NCBI GenBank assembly: GCA_009599575.1
Contig: VWND01000075.1
Coordinates: 496,001 to 560,000 of the forward strand
DNA length: 64,000 nucleotides
Origin: Blumeriella jaapii
Lineage: Eukaryota; Ascomycota; Leotiomycetes; Helotiales; Drepanopezizaceae
Reading direction: 5' to 3'
The notes beneath the pieces are model-generated. The model was given only the letters and a program-made list of their open reading frames with translations, was not told the DNA's origin and searched no databases. A program made the translations under genes and the position numbers. How positions within the stretch are numbered: position 1 is the first letter of the stretch; every line of letters begins with the position of its first letter. Shown piece after piece: positions 1-10,781 of the stretch.

Positions 1-634
1 GCGGGAGCAAACTAGTCATCAAGGCCCCGTACGAGTATCCCGCGAGGAGAAGTCGTGGTTGCGTGTTCCCGACACCCGAATCTGCCTTGCGCATCGGGGG
101 ATATTCTGCGGACAAGGGCAACTCCTTAGAGCGAGGCGGTACAATGGCTTGAGACGGGACGGGAGTCAGATGATGTAGGTCAGGTTCGGAGAGCACGAAT
201 GCCGGGATGTCGAATGCATTTGCTGCGGCGAGAGGAGGTGGCAATAGTATACCATGAATGCCAAAAACGACATGTAGTCCTTCTGCTCAGCCTTGCCCTG
301 CCACGACGTCCGTCCTTTGGAAGCACCTGCTCCCCTTTGCCGACCGGTCAGTCGTCTGATCTCGATTGGAAGAGCAATCCTACCTGAAATTGAATGTCCC
401 AACCACAAAGTTCTCTTTCAGCAAGAGACTTGCTATTATCTCGACAATTGGATCATCGTAGCTCCCCCCCAGGGGCGCGTATGGATGCGCAACGATCGCA
501 GCCTTCCTGTTCCACTCCGTACAGTGTGATTTCGCAGTAGGAGTCAAGGAAGTCGGGTGGTAGACGCGGCAGTCGAGAAGCACATTGTCTTGGATCGAAG
601 GAATGGTGAAAGTCAAGGTCGGTTCGGGAAGCAT
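1..634 (-). CDS. alpha/beta hydrolase, 5' part only
   Basis: The protein starts MLPEPTLTFTIPS at 634 and runs off the left edge. An HPYAPLGGSYDDP segment is followed by GTFNFRGAGASKGRTSW, then FMVYY, then the nucleophile-elbow-like motif GYSYGAL near position 20. This order is that of a conserved fungal alpha/beta hydrolase family of unknown substrate. A short intron (about 332-381) splits the GTFNFR and GAGAS coding; its ends are GT and AG and the splice restores AGG for Arg. Between FMVYY and NAFDIPAFVLSEP the frame changes by one base near 223-228 with no usable intron, probably an indel. An alternative is a longer intron starting in the FMVYY coding, but that would delete a conserved stretch. 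The family call is from memory of the motif; the function is not known. Confidence 0.72.
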
Positions 635-1800
635 GGCGGGCAGTTCGGCGCCCTGGTTCCGGGAAGCGTCATCCAGTGTTAGGAGAATGGCTCGTCGCAG
701 GCATCGTGGATTTGCGTTTGCTGCGTATAGTCGTGGTATGCGGCAGGTAGCAGTGCGAGAAGACGGTCGAGCATCTCACAAGTGTCCGTTCGAGGAGATC
801 TGACCATTGAAGGGACGTGTTTCTTTGCGATCATCGACGTCAAGGACCAGGCGACGCGCTGGGCGCTTAGCTCGCTTAGCCCAGTCGCTTAGCCCAGTTG
901 CTTAAGCGCTTAAGCGCCACTAGGGTCTCGGTAAGCCTGTTTGGTCAACTTCAATGTACTGTTCGCTTGCCTCATCTTCTCCACGGATTCTATGTCCGGC
1001 AGTGTCTGACACAATCAGGCCAAGCGTCAATGATACCGTCCTCATTTCTGGTGCAACTCGTTACAGATGCGCTCAAGGACACACGTGCAGAGAACCCCGA
1101 ACTTCCTCGCCTTGTTGTTGAGCTTGTAGCTATAGTCACACATCAGGTGACGACGAATCAGTCAACCAAAACACAGTGAAAAGCTGCGACCAGGCCATCT
1201 GAATCAGCTTCTTCTGTCAGTTCATCGGGATAATGTTCTGTGTGCTGCGCTCGTACTTAGGTCCTTCCAAGTGGGTGGGTACCTTGAGACCATGATTTTG
1301 TACGTTTTCTATTCAGCTGCAGTGTTCGTTGAGTCGGCTTTGTTTTGTGCAATGTATTTAGGTCTGATGTTGCTGCGATCCTCCTCGAGTGAAAACAGGC
1401 CTTTTGATGTCTCGACGGATAATCCTGTCAAGGTTGTACGGTTTGCATCTTGGTGTACTTCTTTGGGTTCTATGTCTATGGTGAGCTAAGGTCTGCTTGT
1501 TTCCAAGAATAGTGGCAAGTAGTACGAGAGATGACGACAAACTCGCAACTCGAGTGATAAGTTAGCGTCTGAGTGCGAAACACAATTGCCAGATTCCGAG
1601 TGTTTTCATACCCATCATGCTCGATTTCGACCGCACCCCCCCACGATGTTGCCACGATCTCATGCACAGGCCCTCACAGCGTCCCCATCACACTCAGCCT
1701 TTGTGCGTACCTTAGCCATCCCCAATCCATCAACCAAATCCAAGTCCCGACCCACGCCCCTCGAACTACTCCCCTCGCTCCCCAGCCGCAAGACACGCAT
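635..1800. other. intergenic, no supported gene
   Basis: No reading frame here has convincing coding character or recognisable motifs. The left part is the shared upstream region of the hydrolase; the right part is the 3' flank of the small membrane protein. A short tandem GCTTAG repeat lies inside it. Confidence 0.5.
860..917. repeat. short tandem repeat of a GCTTAGCCCAGT-like unit
   Basis: About four imperfect copies of a 10-13 bp unit containing CGCTTAGC follow each other and end in two CTTAAGCG palindromes. It is a simple local repeat with no evident function. Confidence 0.6.
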
Positions 1801-2309
1801 TCACCCCTCGGCATCCTCCGTGGATAGCCAGGGTCCTCTCTCAAGATCGCCCTCACGCGCCAGAGTGCCATACCCCGATCCTCGTATACCGCCATCCTCC
1901 TGCCTCTCCACAGCAGCTCGCTCAACTCCGCCGGCAGGCCCCCACTTCTCCGCCGCGGTGATGGCACCGCGACGACGGATGGGACAGCGGTACGCCATGA
2001 AGAGGCCGGCAAGGCAGGCGAGGAAAAGCACGCTGGGGACGTAGAGGTAGGCAAAGAGCTGTTGTCGTATAGCGTTAGCGCGAGATGCCCTTTGCAAGTG
2101 ACGGATGGGAGGCCAGGAAGACTTACTTCTGGGTGTGTGGTTTCCGGCATGGTGACGGATCCCGAGGACGCGCTGCTGCTCGTGTTTGTGTTTACGATGT
2201 GCATTTGTTTCTGGAGCTGCGTTGTTGCTTCTTTAGATGCTGGACACTCCGGGATGTATGTTTCTTTGAGCTTCGCGGAGGAAAGAAGTGCGAGCGACTT
2301 GCGAATCAT
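1801..2309 (-). CDS. small single-pass membrane protein, unknown
   Basis: Two exons, 2127-2309 and 1801-2058, join across a 68-nt intron with a GTAAGT donor and a CAG acceptor, giving about 146 residues. Exon 2 opens with a hydrophobic segment (FAYLYVPSVLFLACLAGLFM) followed by a basic CPIRRR stretch, so the protein is probably anchored with its charged tail in the cytoplasm. A methionine just before the splice (MPETTHPE) would give a 93-residue protein instead. I do not recognise the family. The consistent splice and single clean membrane span are the evidence that it is real. Confidence 0.5.
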
Positions 2310-2814
2310 ATGATATCATCCTCGAAGTGGGTTGTTTCAGGTTCGGTTACTTACTTACAGACCAGGCACTGCCTATTTGATTCAGTTTTAGACTAGCGCC
2401 TGAATGACCTACCTACACGTTCAGGTCTTCCTCCATCACGTCATGTTCCTCTTCCCCCACACCTGCAAAAGCGTGAAATAGGGAGAAGAAAAAAAGGAAG
2501 ATTGAACTAGGGGCTCAAGCGCGATGAACATTTAAAGTCCTTATCTGATTATCCTGTTATCGAGAAGTAAGACGTAGACAAAGAGATAGACTGGCTGCAG
2601 AGCCAAGCTAAGCGGCAAAAAAATTGTATCAACTTTTTACTTTTTCTAGCTATGTCACGGTCTCGCATGATCGTCAAACATCATATACGGGAAAAGAATA
2701 TACATATACATCGGCAGAACTCGACCCAGCATCCATCATGTATCAGATCATAACGGGAAAAATGGCCGTGAGAAACCCCCTCCTTCAACCCCCCACATCC
2801 TGTCCGCCCCTCGC
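2310..2814. other. intergenic
   Basis: This gap separates two minus-strand genes. It holds the upstream region of the small membrane protein and the 3' flank of the MARVEL gene. I see nothing else in it. Confidence 0.4.
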
Positions 2815-3515
2815 TCAAACATACGCGTGTCTCCGTCCCGAGTGCGAGCTGCGATGGCTCCGGTGGCTCCCACTGCGCCTCCGCACATGCGTCGTCTCCT
2901 GCCTCACGATGTAGGTGTCCTTCTTCTTCTTATCAGGGCTGTGGAGGAAGGCCAGCACGCTCGTAAAGAAGAAGAAGATGCAATTGATGATGCCAAACGC
3001 GAAACACGCCTTCTTCATGGCGCACTGCTTGTCGGCGTCGAAGTGGATGCCGGCGAAGGTGGCGCTGCCCAGCTGGCCGAAGCTGATGGTGTGCGGGTCG
3101 CCGAGGCGCACGCGCGAGCACTTCTGGTCCGTGATGTAGCGCAGCGTGTACACGGCGCCGATGAGGGCGCCGACGAAGAGCAGGTCGACGAGCCCGACGA
3201 AGCGCGAGTTGTTCTTCGAGCGGTGGTAGGTGAAGAGGGTTGCGATGGCCCAGGCGAGCGCGAGCACCGAAACGATGAAGAGGACGAGGATATCGTCGGG
3301 CGTGAGCGCATTCGCCTTGTCGTAGATGTGTACGAAGTAGGCGAGCATGCCCATGGTGGGGATCTGGAGGAGGGGTAATTAGCTACAGATGCTGGGAGGT
3401 ATTGTGATGATAAGAAGCTCGGGAGTGGGCGTTAAGCGCAAGAAGGAGGAGGAGAGCTTACCAGAGTGATAATCTGCATAAAGCGCCAAAAGACGAAGAA
3501 GATGCCGAACAACAT
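2815..3515 (-). CDS. MARVEL-like four-span membrane protein
   Basis: Exon 1 (3462-3515) encodes MLFGIFFVFWRFMQIITL and exon 2 (2815-3363) the rest; the 98-nt intron has GTAAGC and CAG ends, giving 200 residues. Four hydrophobic segments are visible: the start to about residue 35, one around LVLFIVSVLALAWAIATLF, one around VDLLFVGALIGAVYTL, and one around FGIINCIFFFFTSVLAFL. They are followed by a basic His/Arg/Ser tail. This layout, with a charged loop between spans 3 and 4, is that of fungal MARVEL-domain proteins, which act in membrane apposition and at eisosome or plasma-membrane domains. The specific role is unknown. The start is the only ATG ahead of the first membrane span. Confidence 0.78.
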
Positions 3516-5225
3516 GTTGATGTTTTCTTTGCGATTATTGCGCTCCCTTGCTTGCCTATTTGCTTGCGCTGCCGTCGCGATGCCGCTGGTGTCGCGTCGA
3601 GTCCACCTCACTCCGATTGAATGCGACGAGGCTAGCTGATGCCGGGACGCGCTCTCGGTCTTCTTCGAAGATGTTCGCCGGCCGTTAATCGCGTCGCAGA
3701 CCTGATGGAGTTGGCTTGGGCAGGCAGGCGTTGTGTCTCGTTGTTGTATTTATTATTGGAGTGAAAGGGGGGGTTCTTTGCTTTTGCTCCACAGGGTAGG
3801 GAGGGAGTCGAGCGTGGCCAGTGAGGCCAGTGAGGCCAATGAGGCTCTGTGCGGCAACCGGGATGTACAGTATGTTTGTGTACGAGAGATTAAGTATCGC
3901 GGTGCACAGGACAGTGCAGTAGGTACTTGCGTACTTCTTGGAGATGACTTCTGGAAGAGCCAGTGACGTCGACGAGGCGTGGAACAATCGATTCCAGAGA
4001 GAAGGTTGCGGAAGACAGAGACAAGAGGTAGTGATCGGCAAAAGAGGTGGCTGGAAAGTTACGGTACAAGACGACCGACACCGACGACGCACCAGAGAAT
4101 GCTGATGCTGGAGATGTTTATATGCTTGGTTGCTTGCGCAATAATACCCCCTCGCGCAATATCAGACCTCCATAATGAGGGGGGCGGGAAGGTGGTGTTG
4201 TATTGTAGAAATGAGGTGGTTGGGCAGAAGCTCGTTCAAAGCCGAGATGAATACTCGACGGCGTAAGACTGAACGGGCGGTCTGTCCGACAAGGCGCAAG
4301 GATAGGTACCGGTACAGTGCAGTACAGTATTGTGCTGTATTGTAGTAGAAAAAGAAAAAGAAAACAATGTCTTTCGCCTACTCCCAGCCACCGGAATTGT
4401 AAGCGTGGATAGAACAAAGTGGTTGATTGGCCGCGATGTGTTACATCTATTTTCAGTTTCCCGGAATTTCAACGCAATTTACGTTATTAATAGTCATATC
4501 TCCTTCCTTTTTTCAAGAAGCTTCTATTATTAAATATTGCTGAAACGTTCCTTGCTCCGCTTGCATTTTACATAATCACTCTCGGCTAAGTCACGAGACA
4601 AGTCAACAAAAGCACGTCCGTTGATTTCTGGTGTAATACCAGAGTTCAAGATTTACACCTAAACCAACTCAACGCGTATAATTCAGACAATACGATGATT
4701 TAAAAGAATATCAAACGCTGAAAAGGTCTGAACAGTCTGAAAATACTTCAACAAATCACTTGATTTTCGCTCAAGAGGCTGTTGACCAAGCTATCATTAT
4801 CCTGTTGACGCAAATGGCATTTGAGTATTTAGCATTCTAATTTACTAGCCGATGTGGTAGCGGAGGTCTGCAAGATACTTACTGCGCATCTGCAGAAAAG
4901 GTGTATTCAGCTTGCCGTCTCAGAGATTGAGAATGCATGCTTCTGTTCAAATCAAAGTCAAATCGAGCAAATGACAATGAACCGAAAGCGCTGTAGCAAA
5001 TCTTAGAGTGCTTGGGTGGGGGTTTCACTTTTCTTCAGTGGGAACGAGCATTGAGCAAACATCAGATCAGATCGAAAAGGCATTGATTTTTGGGTACATC
5101 CTTTTATAAGAACTGCAGAAACACCAACGCAAGAACCTTTTCTGGAAAGCCGAGAACCCAACATCTGCCAAGCCGAGAATCATGCTGGATGAAATCCCCC
5201 CGAATCTCCTGCACACGAGGCAGGC
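3516..5225. other. long intergenic region
   Basis: About 1.7 kb separates two minus-strand genes. The left half is mixed composition and probably the promoter and leader of the MARVEL gene. From about 4440 to 5090 the sequence becomes AT-rich with many stops in all frames. No gene or repeat family is recognised. Confidence 0.5.
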
Positions 5226-6842
5226 TCACTCATCTCTCATACTGGCAGCTTTGTCCTCGGGATTGCCCTTCTTCACGAATCTGACCTTCTTCCTCGCAGG
5301 TGGCGGATCCATATTCCCCTTCTCAGCATGGGTGGGACCAGCGCGCTTCTTGTTGGCGGGAGATAATGGCGCAGACGTAGGTGAGCTTTGGTAGGGAGAA
5401 TTGTACGGAGCGTTGGAGGGAGCGTTGTAGGGAGACTTGTAGGGAGCTTTGGAGGGAGCGTTGTAAGGAGACTTGTATGGAGCGTTGGAGGGAGCGTTGG
5501 AGGGAGCGTTGGAGGGAGCGTTGTAAGGAGACTTGTATGGAGCGTTGGAGGGAGCGTTGGAGGGAGCGTTGTAGGGAGACTTGTAGGGAGACTTGTAGGG
5601 AGCGTTGGAGGGAGCGTTGGAGGGAGCGTTGTAGGGAGACTTGTAGGGAGCGTTGGAGGGAGCGTTGGAGGGAGCGTTGTAGGGAGAGTTGTAGGGAGAA
5701 TTGTAGGGAGACTTGTAGGGAGACTTGTAGGGAGCGTTGGAGGGAGCGTTGTAGTTGGGGAGAGTTATAGGGAGACTTGTAGGGAGCGTTGGAGGGAGCG
5801 TTGGAGGGAGCGTTGTAGGGAGACTTGTAGGGAGCGTTGGAGGGAGCGTTGGAGGGAGACATCTTGGTGGCAGGGATTGATGGCGCAGGCTCAAGTGAGC
5901 TGTTGGAGCGAGTCTTGTAGGGAGCTTTCTTGGTGGCAGGAGTTGATGTCGCAGACTCAAGTGAGCTGTTGTAGCGAGTGTTGTAGGGAGCTTTCTTGGT
6001 GGCAGGAGTTGATGTCGCAGACTCAAGTGAGCTGTTGTAGCGAGTCTTGTAGGGAGACATTTTGGTGGCAGGGGTTGATGGCGCAGGCTCAAGTGAGCTG
6101 TTGGAGCGAGTCTTGTAGGGAGCTTTCTTGGTGGCAGGAGTTGATGTCGCAGACCCAAGTGAGCTGTTGTAGCGAGTCTTGTAGGGAGACTTCTTGGTGG
6201 CAGGGGTTGATGCCGCGGACTCAAGTGAGCTGTTGTAGCGAGTGTTGTAGGGAGACTTCTTGGTGGCAGAAGTTGACGTCGCAGACTCAAGTGAGCTGTT
6301 GTAGCGAGTGTTGTAGGGAGACTTCTTGGTGGCAGGGGTTGATGTCACAGGCTCAAGTGAGCTGTTGTAGGGAGAATCGAAGACAGAAGGAGCGGGCAAA
6401 GACATGAGGTACCTCGTAGCAGAGCCAGGAAAGTAGAGGGTCTCGATCTTGTTGTCGATTCGAGGAACGTTGGGCGGCTGAGGCAGAGTGGAAGCAGGAC
6501 GAATGGGAAGCCGAGTTGAAAATATGGACGATACACCTGAAAGAAAGTCAGCCGATCGTACTTTTAGCAAGGAAGTTGAGAGTCGAACACACCTTGTGCA
6601 TCATCTTTGTCCAAGCTGCTTTCTTTGCTGTGCATCGACTTGGCTTCGATCTTCTCGTCATGTTCGATCTCGAGCGTGAGCTCCAGTCTCTGGATCAGCA
6701 TGCGCCTTCTTTTCTCTATCCATTCTCGACCCTTCTTTTGCAGCACCTTGATCTCTGCCTCTTCCTTCTTGAGCCATTCGGCTCGTCGGGCTTTCTTCGC
6801 CCTCTTCTCCTCTTTTCTGGCGTTGTTCGACGTTGTATCCAT
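5226..6842 (-). CDS. repeat-built disordered protein, frame broken
   Basis: Exon 1 (6593-6842) encodes a highly charged coiled-coil-like start, MDTTSNNARKEEKRAKKARR and onward, and a 56-nt intron (GTGTGT donor, TTTCAG acceptor) leads to exon 2. Exon 2 holds eight 22-residue units of the type YNSSLESATSTPATKKSPYN, then about 40 four-residue units (YKSP, YNAP, SNAP). The frame then changes at a CCCC run (5757-5760 on the plus strand). Removing one base restores SPNYNAP and leads to a non-repeated tail with PPPARKKVRFVKK and a stop at 5226, about 519 residues. As given, the frame instead ends at 5323 (487 residues) with an out-of-phase tail. The protein is proline/serine-rich and very likely disordered and nuclear. 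I know of no family. KVRF in the tail resembles an RVxF phosphatase-docking motif; this is inference only. Confidence 0.62.
5395..5860. repeat. 12-bp coding minisatellite, about 40 units
   Basis: On the minus strand the units read TACAAGTCTCCC, TACAACGCTCCC or TCCAACGCTCCC and keep the reading frame apart from one base near 5757-5760. Such arrays change length easily by slippage. Confidence 0.9.
5860..6385. repeat. 66-bp coding tandem repeat, eight units
   Basis: Eight 22-codon units in the same gene, each with the core NSSLE or NSSLG, then STPATKK or STPATKM and a PYNTR or PYKTR end. Units fall into two subtypes (Tyr-Asn-Ser start versus Ser-Asn-Ser start) that alternate in a way that suggests block duplications. 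Confidence 0.9.
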
Positions 6843-7637
6843 GTCGATCTGTAACACACGGGGTCGTTGAGGTGGGGTGTCGCGAAGGTGTAAGTTCGTC
6901 GTAGGTTGTCGAGAAGCTGAGGGTATACAAGTAGATCGAAGCCTTAGCCAGATCAACGCTAACTTAATTCGGACACCGGGGCAGGTGACTCGCTTAAGCC
7001 GAAGGTGAAGTAAACAAATCACAAAAGCTCTTTTGTCAAGCGGCGACTATGTTAAGATTCTTTCAAGAATATGCTAATGACAGAAATGACTGTTGTTGAT
7101 TCCAAGATTCAACGTAAATGGGAAGCACCGCCCTAGGAATCTAGAACAGCAGCTATACTGAAAGCTCTTCTTTAAACATGAAAAACGACCACAGTTTGCT
7201 GTTATGATCTTGAAGCTCGCTGCATCTATTCTGGAGGTGAAGCACCGCCGTGAGATAGCTAGCATTGTTTCTAATCTGTTACCTTTCAACTCCATGCGCT
7301 CGGGAGTGCCAGTGGGATGATAGTTCGGCAGACTGTGTCATATTGAGCACATTCAGCCGGTTTCTGGCAAGTAGAAGACTGTGAATCATACAAATCACGT
7401 CCAAAACACTCAATGATTCAGCCGGGATTGTATAACCAATTCAAATTCGTTGACTCAACCTCGAAAATAGGCTCTTTTTTGAAGCCGAGCTATGTAATTT
7501 TACCTTCCTATTTCTCCCCCACATAGCCTCCGGTTCCATCAACTTCACGACGAACTGCTACCCTGATTACGTACATAATTCACTAGCAGACTCACACAAC
7601 CTCGAAAGATATCCATTCAAACCTATTCCATTTTAAC
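6843..7637. other. divergent intergenic region
   Basis: This is the shared upstream region of the repeat-built gene (leftward) and the small secreted protein (rightward). It becomes AT-rich towards the right. No gene is seen. Confidence 0.5.
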
Positions 7638-8164
7638 ATGCAGTACCCCAAGTTCCTGGAGGTCATATTTTCTCTCCTCCTGTTCACAACCATCGGTACT
7701 GCCCATCCAGTTGATGCCAAGCCCACCCTTACCGCTCCAAGAGACAATGAGCGTGGATCGGATGATGTAGCCAAGATCGAGGCCCGCTCGCCGAGTCCGT
7801 ACCAGCAACAGCCAGCTCCAAACGGAGGTGGATGGAGGCCCCCGTCCGGCTACAAACCTTGGGTTTACGGGAGCTACAAACTGCACTGTTACAGCTCTGC
7901 CAACGCAAGTTAGTAGTCTTCCTCGATTTCTGCCTCCAAGCACTGACATACCGTGTAACACACAAAGACGTGATGGATGCCGCGTGGTGCACGGTATACT
8001 GGGGCACATACTGCTCTACAAGCGGCGCGATAAAAAAGTCCGCCCCGTTCATGCACAACGATGGAATACATCTGGATGGCGATTGTACTGCGCGCTTCTG
8101 CCGCTGTGAGATGAGACCCAGTGACGCGTTTTGCAAGGCGAATCATCTGTGCTTGAAGTCGTAG
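7638..8164 (+). CDS. small secreted cysteine-rich protein
   Basis: Exons 7638-7908 and 7968-8164 join across a 59-nt intron (GTTAGT donor, AAAG acceptor) to give 155 residues. Residues 1-22 are a clear signal peptide (MQYPKFLEVIFSLLLFTTIG). A Pro/Gln-rich spacer with a KIEAR site, possibly cut by a Kex2-like protease, precedes a compact C-terminal domain with eight cysteines in the contexts HCY, WCT, YCS, DCT, FCR, RCE, FCK and LCL. The even number of cysteines suggests four disulfides. I do not recognise a family. Size, secretion, cysteine content and the AT-rich neighbourhood fit an effector-like or antimicrobial protein, but that is inference. The first exon can be read through the donor for only a few bases before a stop, which supports the splice. 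Confidence 0.72.
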
Positions 8165-10316
8165 GGAATACGATCATCTATCATTGGTAAGTCGGTGTTT
8201 GCCTGTTGAAATTTCATGACCCTATTTTCTTCGACGTAGAGCTTTCTGACCTAGTCACAGGCTTGCGCGCAGGTGGCCTTGGGAATGTTGGATATAGTCG
8301 GTGCAGGATTGTGCAATCGGACTGTGCAATCGGATTGTGCAATCTTGGGCAGTCATCGTATTTGTCGATTTGGAGGCTATTTATAAGAGAGTCGAGCCTC
8401 TATGGAAATTGAATGATCAAGTCGGCTCGCGCTTTCTTTCCTCTTTCTGGCTGCTACTTCAGACATGGGTTTTCGCGAAGATGCGGCATTCTCCTTTTCC
8501 AGGGACGATGATCAAGGCCATAACCGAAGACCTTACAATGAAATCGTTGTTTTTCTCTCACTAATCTGGATAATGCTTGGGCCAAACTGACCTAGTGATC
8601 AGTAGCACCTTATCTATGGATTGTGATCCAATGGACCTTGTATGGAGATTGCACCCAGCGATACTGCCGCCGAGGTTTTTTAGTAAAGTTATGACTAGGT
8701 TTAATATTTTATTGGTCCTGGTTTTCCAAGTTTTTGTCAGCAGCATTAGACTAGTGCGGTGGCATTAGAGCGGAGGCTATTTTTCCTGGCGGAACAATCT
8801 CGAGAGTGAACTGGAATTTCTGATCTCACATTCATGGTCTGTAGTAGCATAATCGAAGTGAGCGAATAGAATGGTTTTTATTAAACCCCGTACTTTCAAA
8901 TTGATATTCTAAATGATCTGCTATAAAATTACGATTTGAGTGACAGATCCTCCTATATATACAACGCAATTTGACTCAAGAGGGTCAATTAGTGAGCGTA
9001 AGATCCAGGCCTTTTTGGGCTAGCGCCCTTCCCCCAAACCACTAGCGTGGTAAAGGCCAGCGAAGACGGATCTCTGAGCCTCTACGAGGCGCTGGCTATG
9101 AACCTTTAGTATCTTCAACAAATGGTTAAAAAGCTGATCAGAAACCAAGCTTTTAAGCTGAAGCAAAAAGTGCCCTTCGACACTGCAAGTCGTCGATGCA
9201 CGACCGGCCATGTACGCATGTTGGACAATTTTTTCTACGACTTATAATTTACACGAGCTGCTTTCTTTTACCATTTTCAATTCTTTTTCTTTCGGTTGCG
9301 CTTACGACAGCGTATATGACAGCTACCATATCCGCCCCAGTCAGCTAGACCTCTGCTGCGGCCGCTCCAAGCTCCACTGGACTAGGATATCACAACTTGA
9401 TCGGTGTTGCTGTTGGTGCCCTGGCTCTCTGGTAGACCAAGTCTTGTGAGTCTCTGATCCTTCTACTATCCGATCTCAGCCACTGGTTTCTGTGTTCCTC
9501 TAGGAGGCTCTCAAACGTGGCAAACAGGCTAGGTAGATCGGGAAGTTCGTAAATGAAGTGTACACAGATCTGCTTTCTTCGCGAAGGTGTTCAACCGCAA
9601 TATAATGAGTTCCCCATAACCTCCAAGTCCCAATCTGGTGATCGATGTGACACAAGTGAGCTCGAGAGGCCAATGGTTCCGCGAAGACAGCAGCTATCAC
9701 GTGAAGGACGCTCTTAGAGTCACAGACTGGCGCACCCTAGATTAGAGGGTTCTGATCGCTACCTGTAGAACAGATTTTGTCGGGATGGCATGTCGGAGCA
9801 AGAAAGGATTTGCAAATGAAGCGGAAATGAACGAAGACATCGCGATTGACAACCAGCCACGAAGATGCAACGTACGGGTCGAGAACTTGAGGGATCGCGC
9901 GGACGGTCTTTTTGTAAACAACCGACATCAACAGCCATGTACACCGACAGAAGTTTTGTGCCGTACAGTCGTGATCCTGATCCCACGCACGACGCACGAG
10001 AACCTGGTACAGCTTCTGAAACAGCAAGGTTGAGATGTCGGTTGTCGCGCCATTAAATCAGTTACAGAAGATTCTCCCCTCCGTATCTATTCACCGCTGC
10101 CTCTTTGTTTACATGCCAGCCCGTCTCAAGCGAGCCCCTGACCCCGCCTTCCAGGATCTTTCCATTCCCGGCTCCGGCTCCACTAAAACCCCATCGCCAA
10201 CGTACAGAACATCACCTCAAGCCATCATCGATCGAGCCCTCCCGTCAACCGCCTCCCAACGCCAATCCTCACCCCAGGATCCGAACCCTCCCAAAGCCCA
10301 ACCCAAAGACAAATAA
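8165..10316. other. AT-rich gene-poor region
   Basis: More than 2 kb without an intact gene. Near 8310-8345 a short unit (ATTGTGCAATCGG-like) repeats three times. Much of 8560-9020 is AT-rich with stops in all frames. A remnant resembling the C-terminus of a GPI-anchored protein is listed separately. The right end is the promoter of the DUF423 gene. Confidence 0.5.
9306..9432 (+). pseudogene. remnant of a GPI-anchored protein C-terminus
   Basis: In one frame the sequence reads TTAYMTATISAPVS, a stop, then TSAAAAPSSTGLGY, HNLIGVAVGALALW and a stop. A Ser/Ala/Thr-rich stretch followed by a short hydrophobic end with GVAVGALAL is the usual tail of fungal GPI-anchored proteins. No matching upstream coding sequence is seen, and an in-frame TAG interrupts it, so this looks like a relic. 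It could be coincidence. Confidence 0.35.
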
Positions 10317-10781
10317 ATGCCTGCTTTCTGGACCATCGGCTGCCTCTACGGCGCATCCGCCGTAACCCTCGGCGCCTTCGGCGCCCACGGATTGAAGAAG
10401 CGCATCGCCGACCCCCAACGCATCGCCAACTGGAGCACAGCAGCCCAATACCAAGTACCCACCACGCCTCCCTCCCCTCCCTCCGCAATTCCACCCTGCG
10501 AATCCGCTACAAGCTGGATAGAGACGCTGACTGGTTCGTGTGCACAGCTCGTCCATTCCGGCGTCCTGCTCGTCGCATCCGTGGCCGCGCCCCAGAACAA
10601 AGCGGCCGCCTCGCTGCTCGTCGCGGGCATGACCTTGTTCAGCGGCAGCATCTACCTCCTCACGCTCGATCCGCAGCGGTTCAAGGCCCTGGGCCCCGTT
10701 ACGCCCATTGGGGGCTTGTGTCTGATTGGGGGCTGGGTGGCGCTGGCGTTTGTTGGGAAGAGGATATCGTTTCCGAGATAA
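10317..10781 (+). CDS. DUF423/TMEM256 family membrane protein
   Basis: Exons 10317-10454 and 10548-10781 give 123 residues. The start, MPAFWTIGCLYGASAVTLGA, then FGAHGLKKR and a C-terminal PVTPIGGLCLIGGW are the conserved marks of the DUF423 family (bacterial YgdD, animal TMEM256). These are small proteins with about four membrane spans; the fungal ones are often assigned to mitochondria or the endoplasmic reticulum, with no proven function. The 93-nt intron (GTACCC donor, CACAG acceptor) contains no stop and keeps the frame, so an unspliced 154-residue reading is possible. The spliced product joins AAQYQ to LVHSGVLL, which matches the family, and has the usual length. Confidence 0.88.
   Translation: MPAFWTIGCLYGASAVTLGAFGAHGLKKRIADPQRIANWSTAAQYQVPTTPPSPPSAIPPCESATSWIETLTGSCAQLVHSGVLLVASVAAPQNKAAASLLVAGMTLFSGSIYLLTLDPQRFKALGPVTPIGGLCLIGGWVALAFVGKRISFPR

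Noticed and set aside
898..1179. A 93-codon plus-strand frame starting in the GCTTAG repeat
   Set aside because: It has no recognisable family, starts inside a simple repeat and has no supporting splice or context.
2827..3378. Plus-strand 183-codon frame over the MARVEL gene
   Set aside because: It is antisense to a spliced gene with clear membrane spans and has shadow composition.
5388..6407. Plus-strand frames rich in GGSVVGRLVGSVGG or ERWRERCRETC over the repeat gene
   Set aside because: They are antisense readings of the 12-bp and 66-bp repeats and stay open only because the units are multiples of three.
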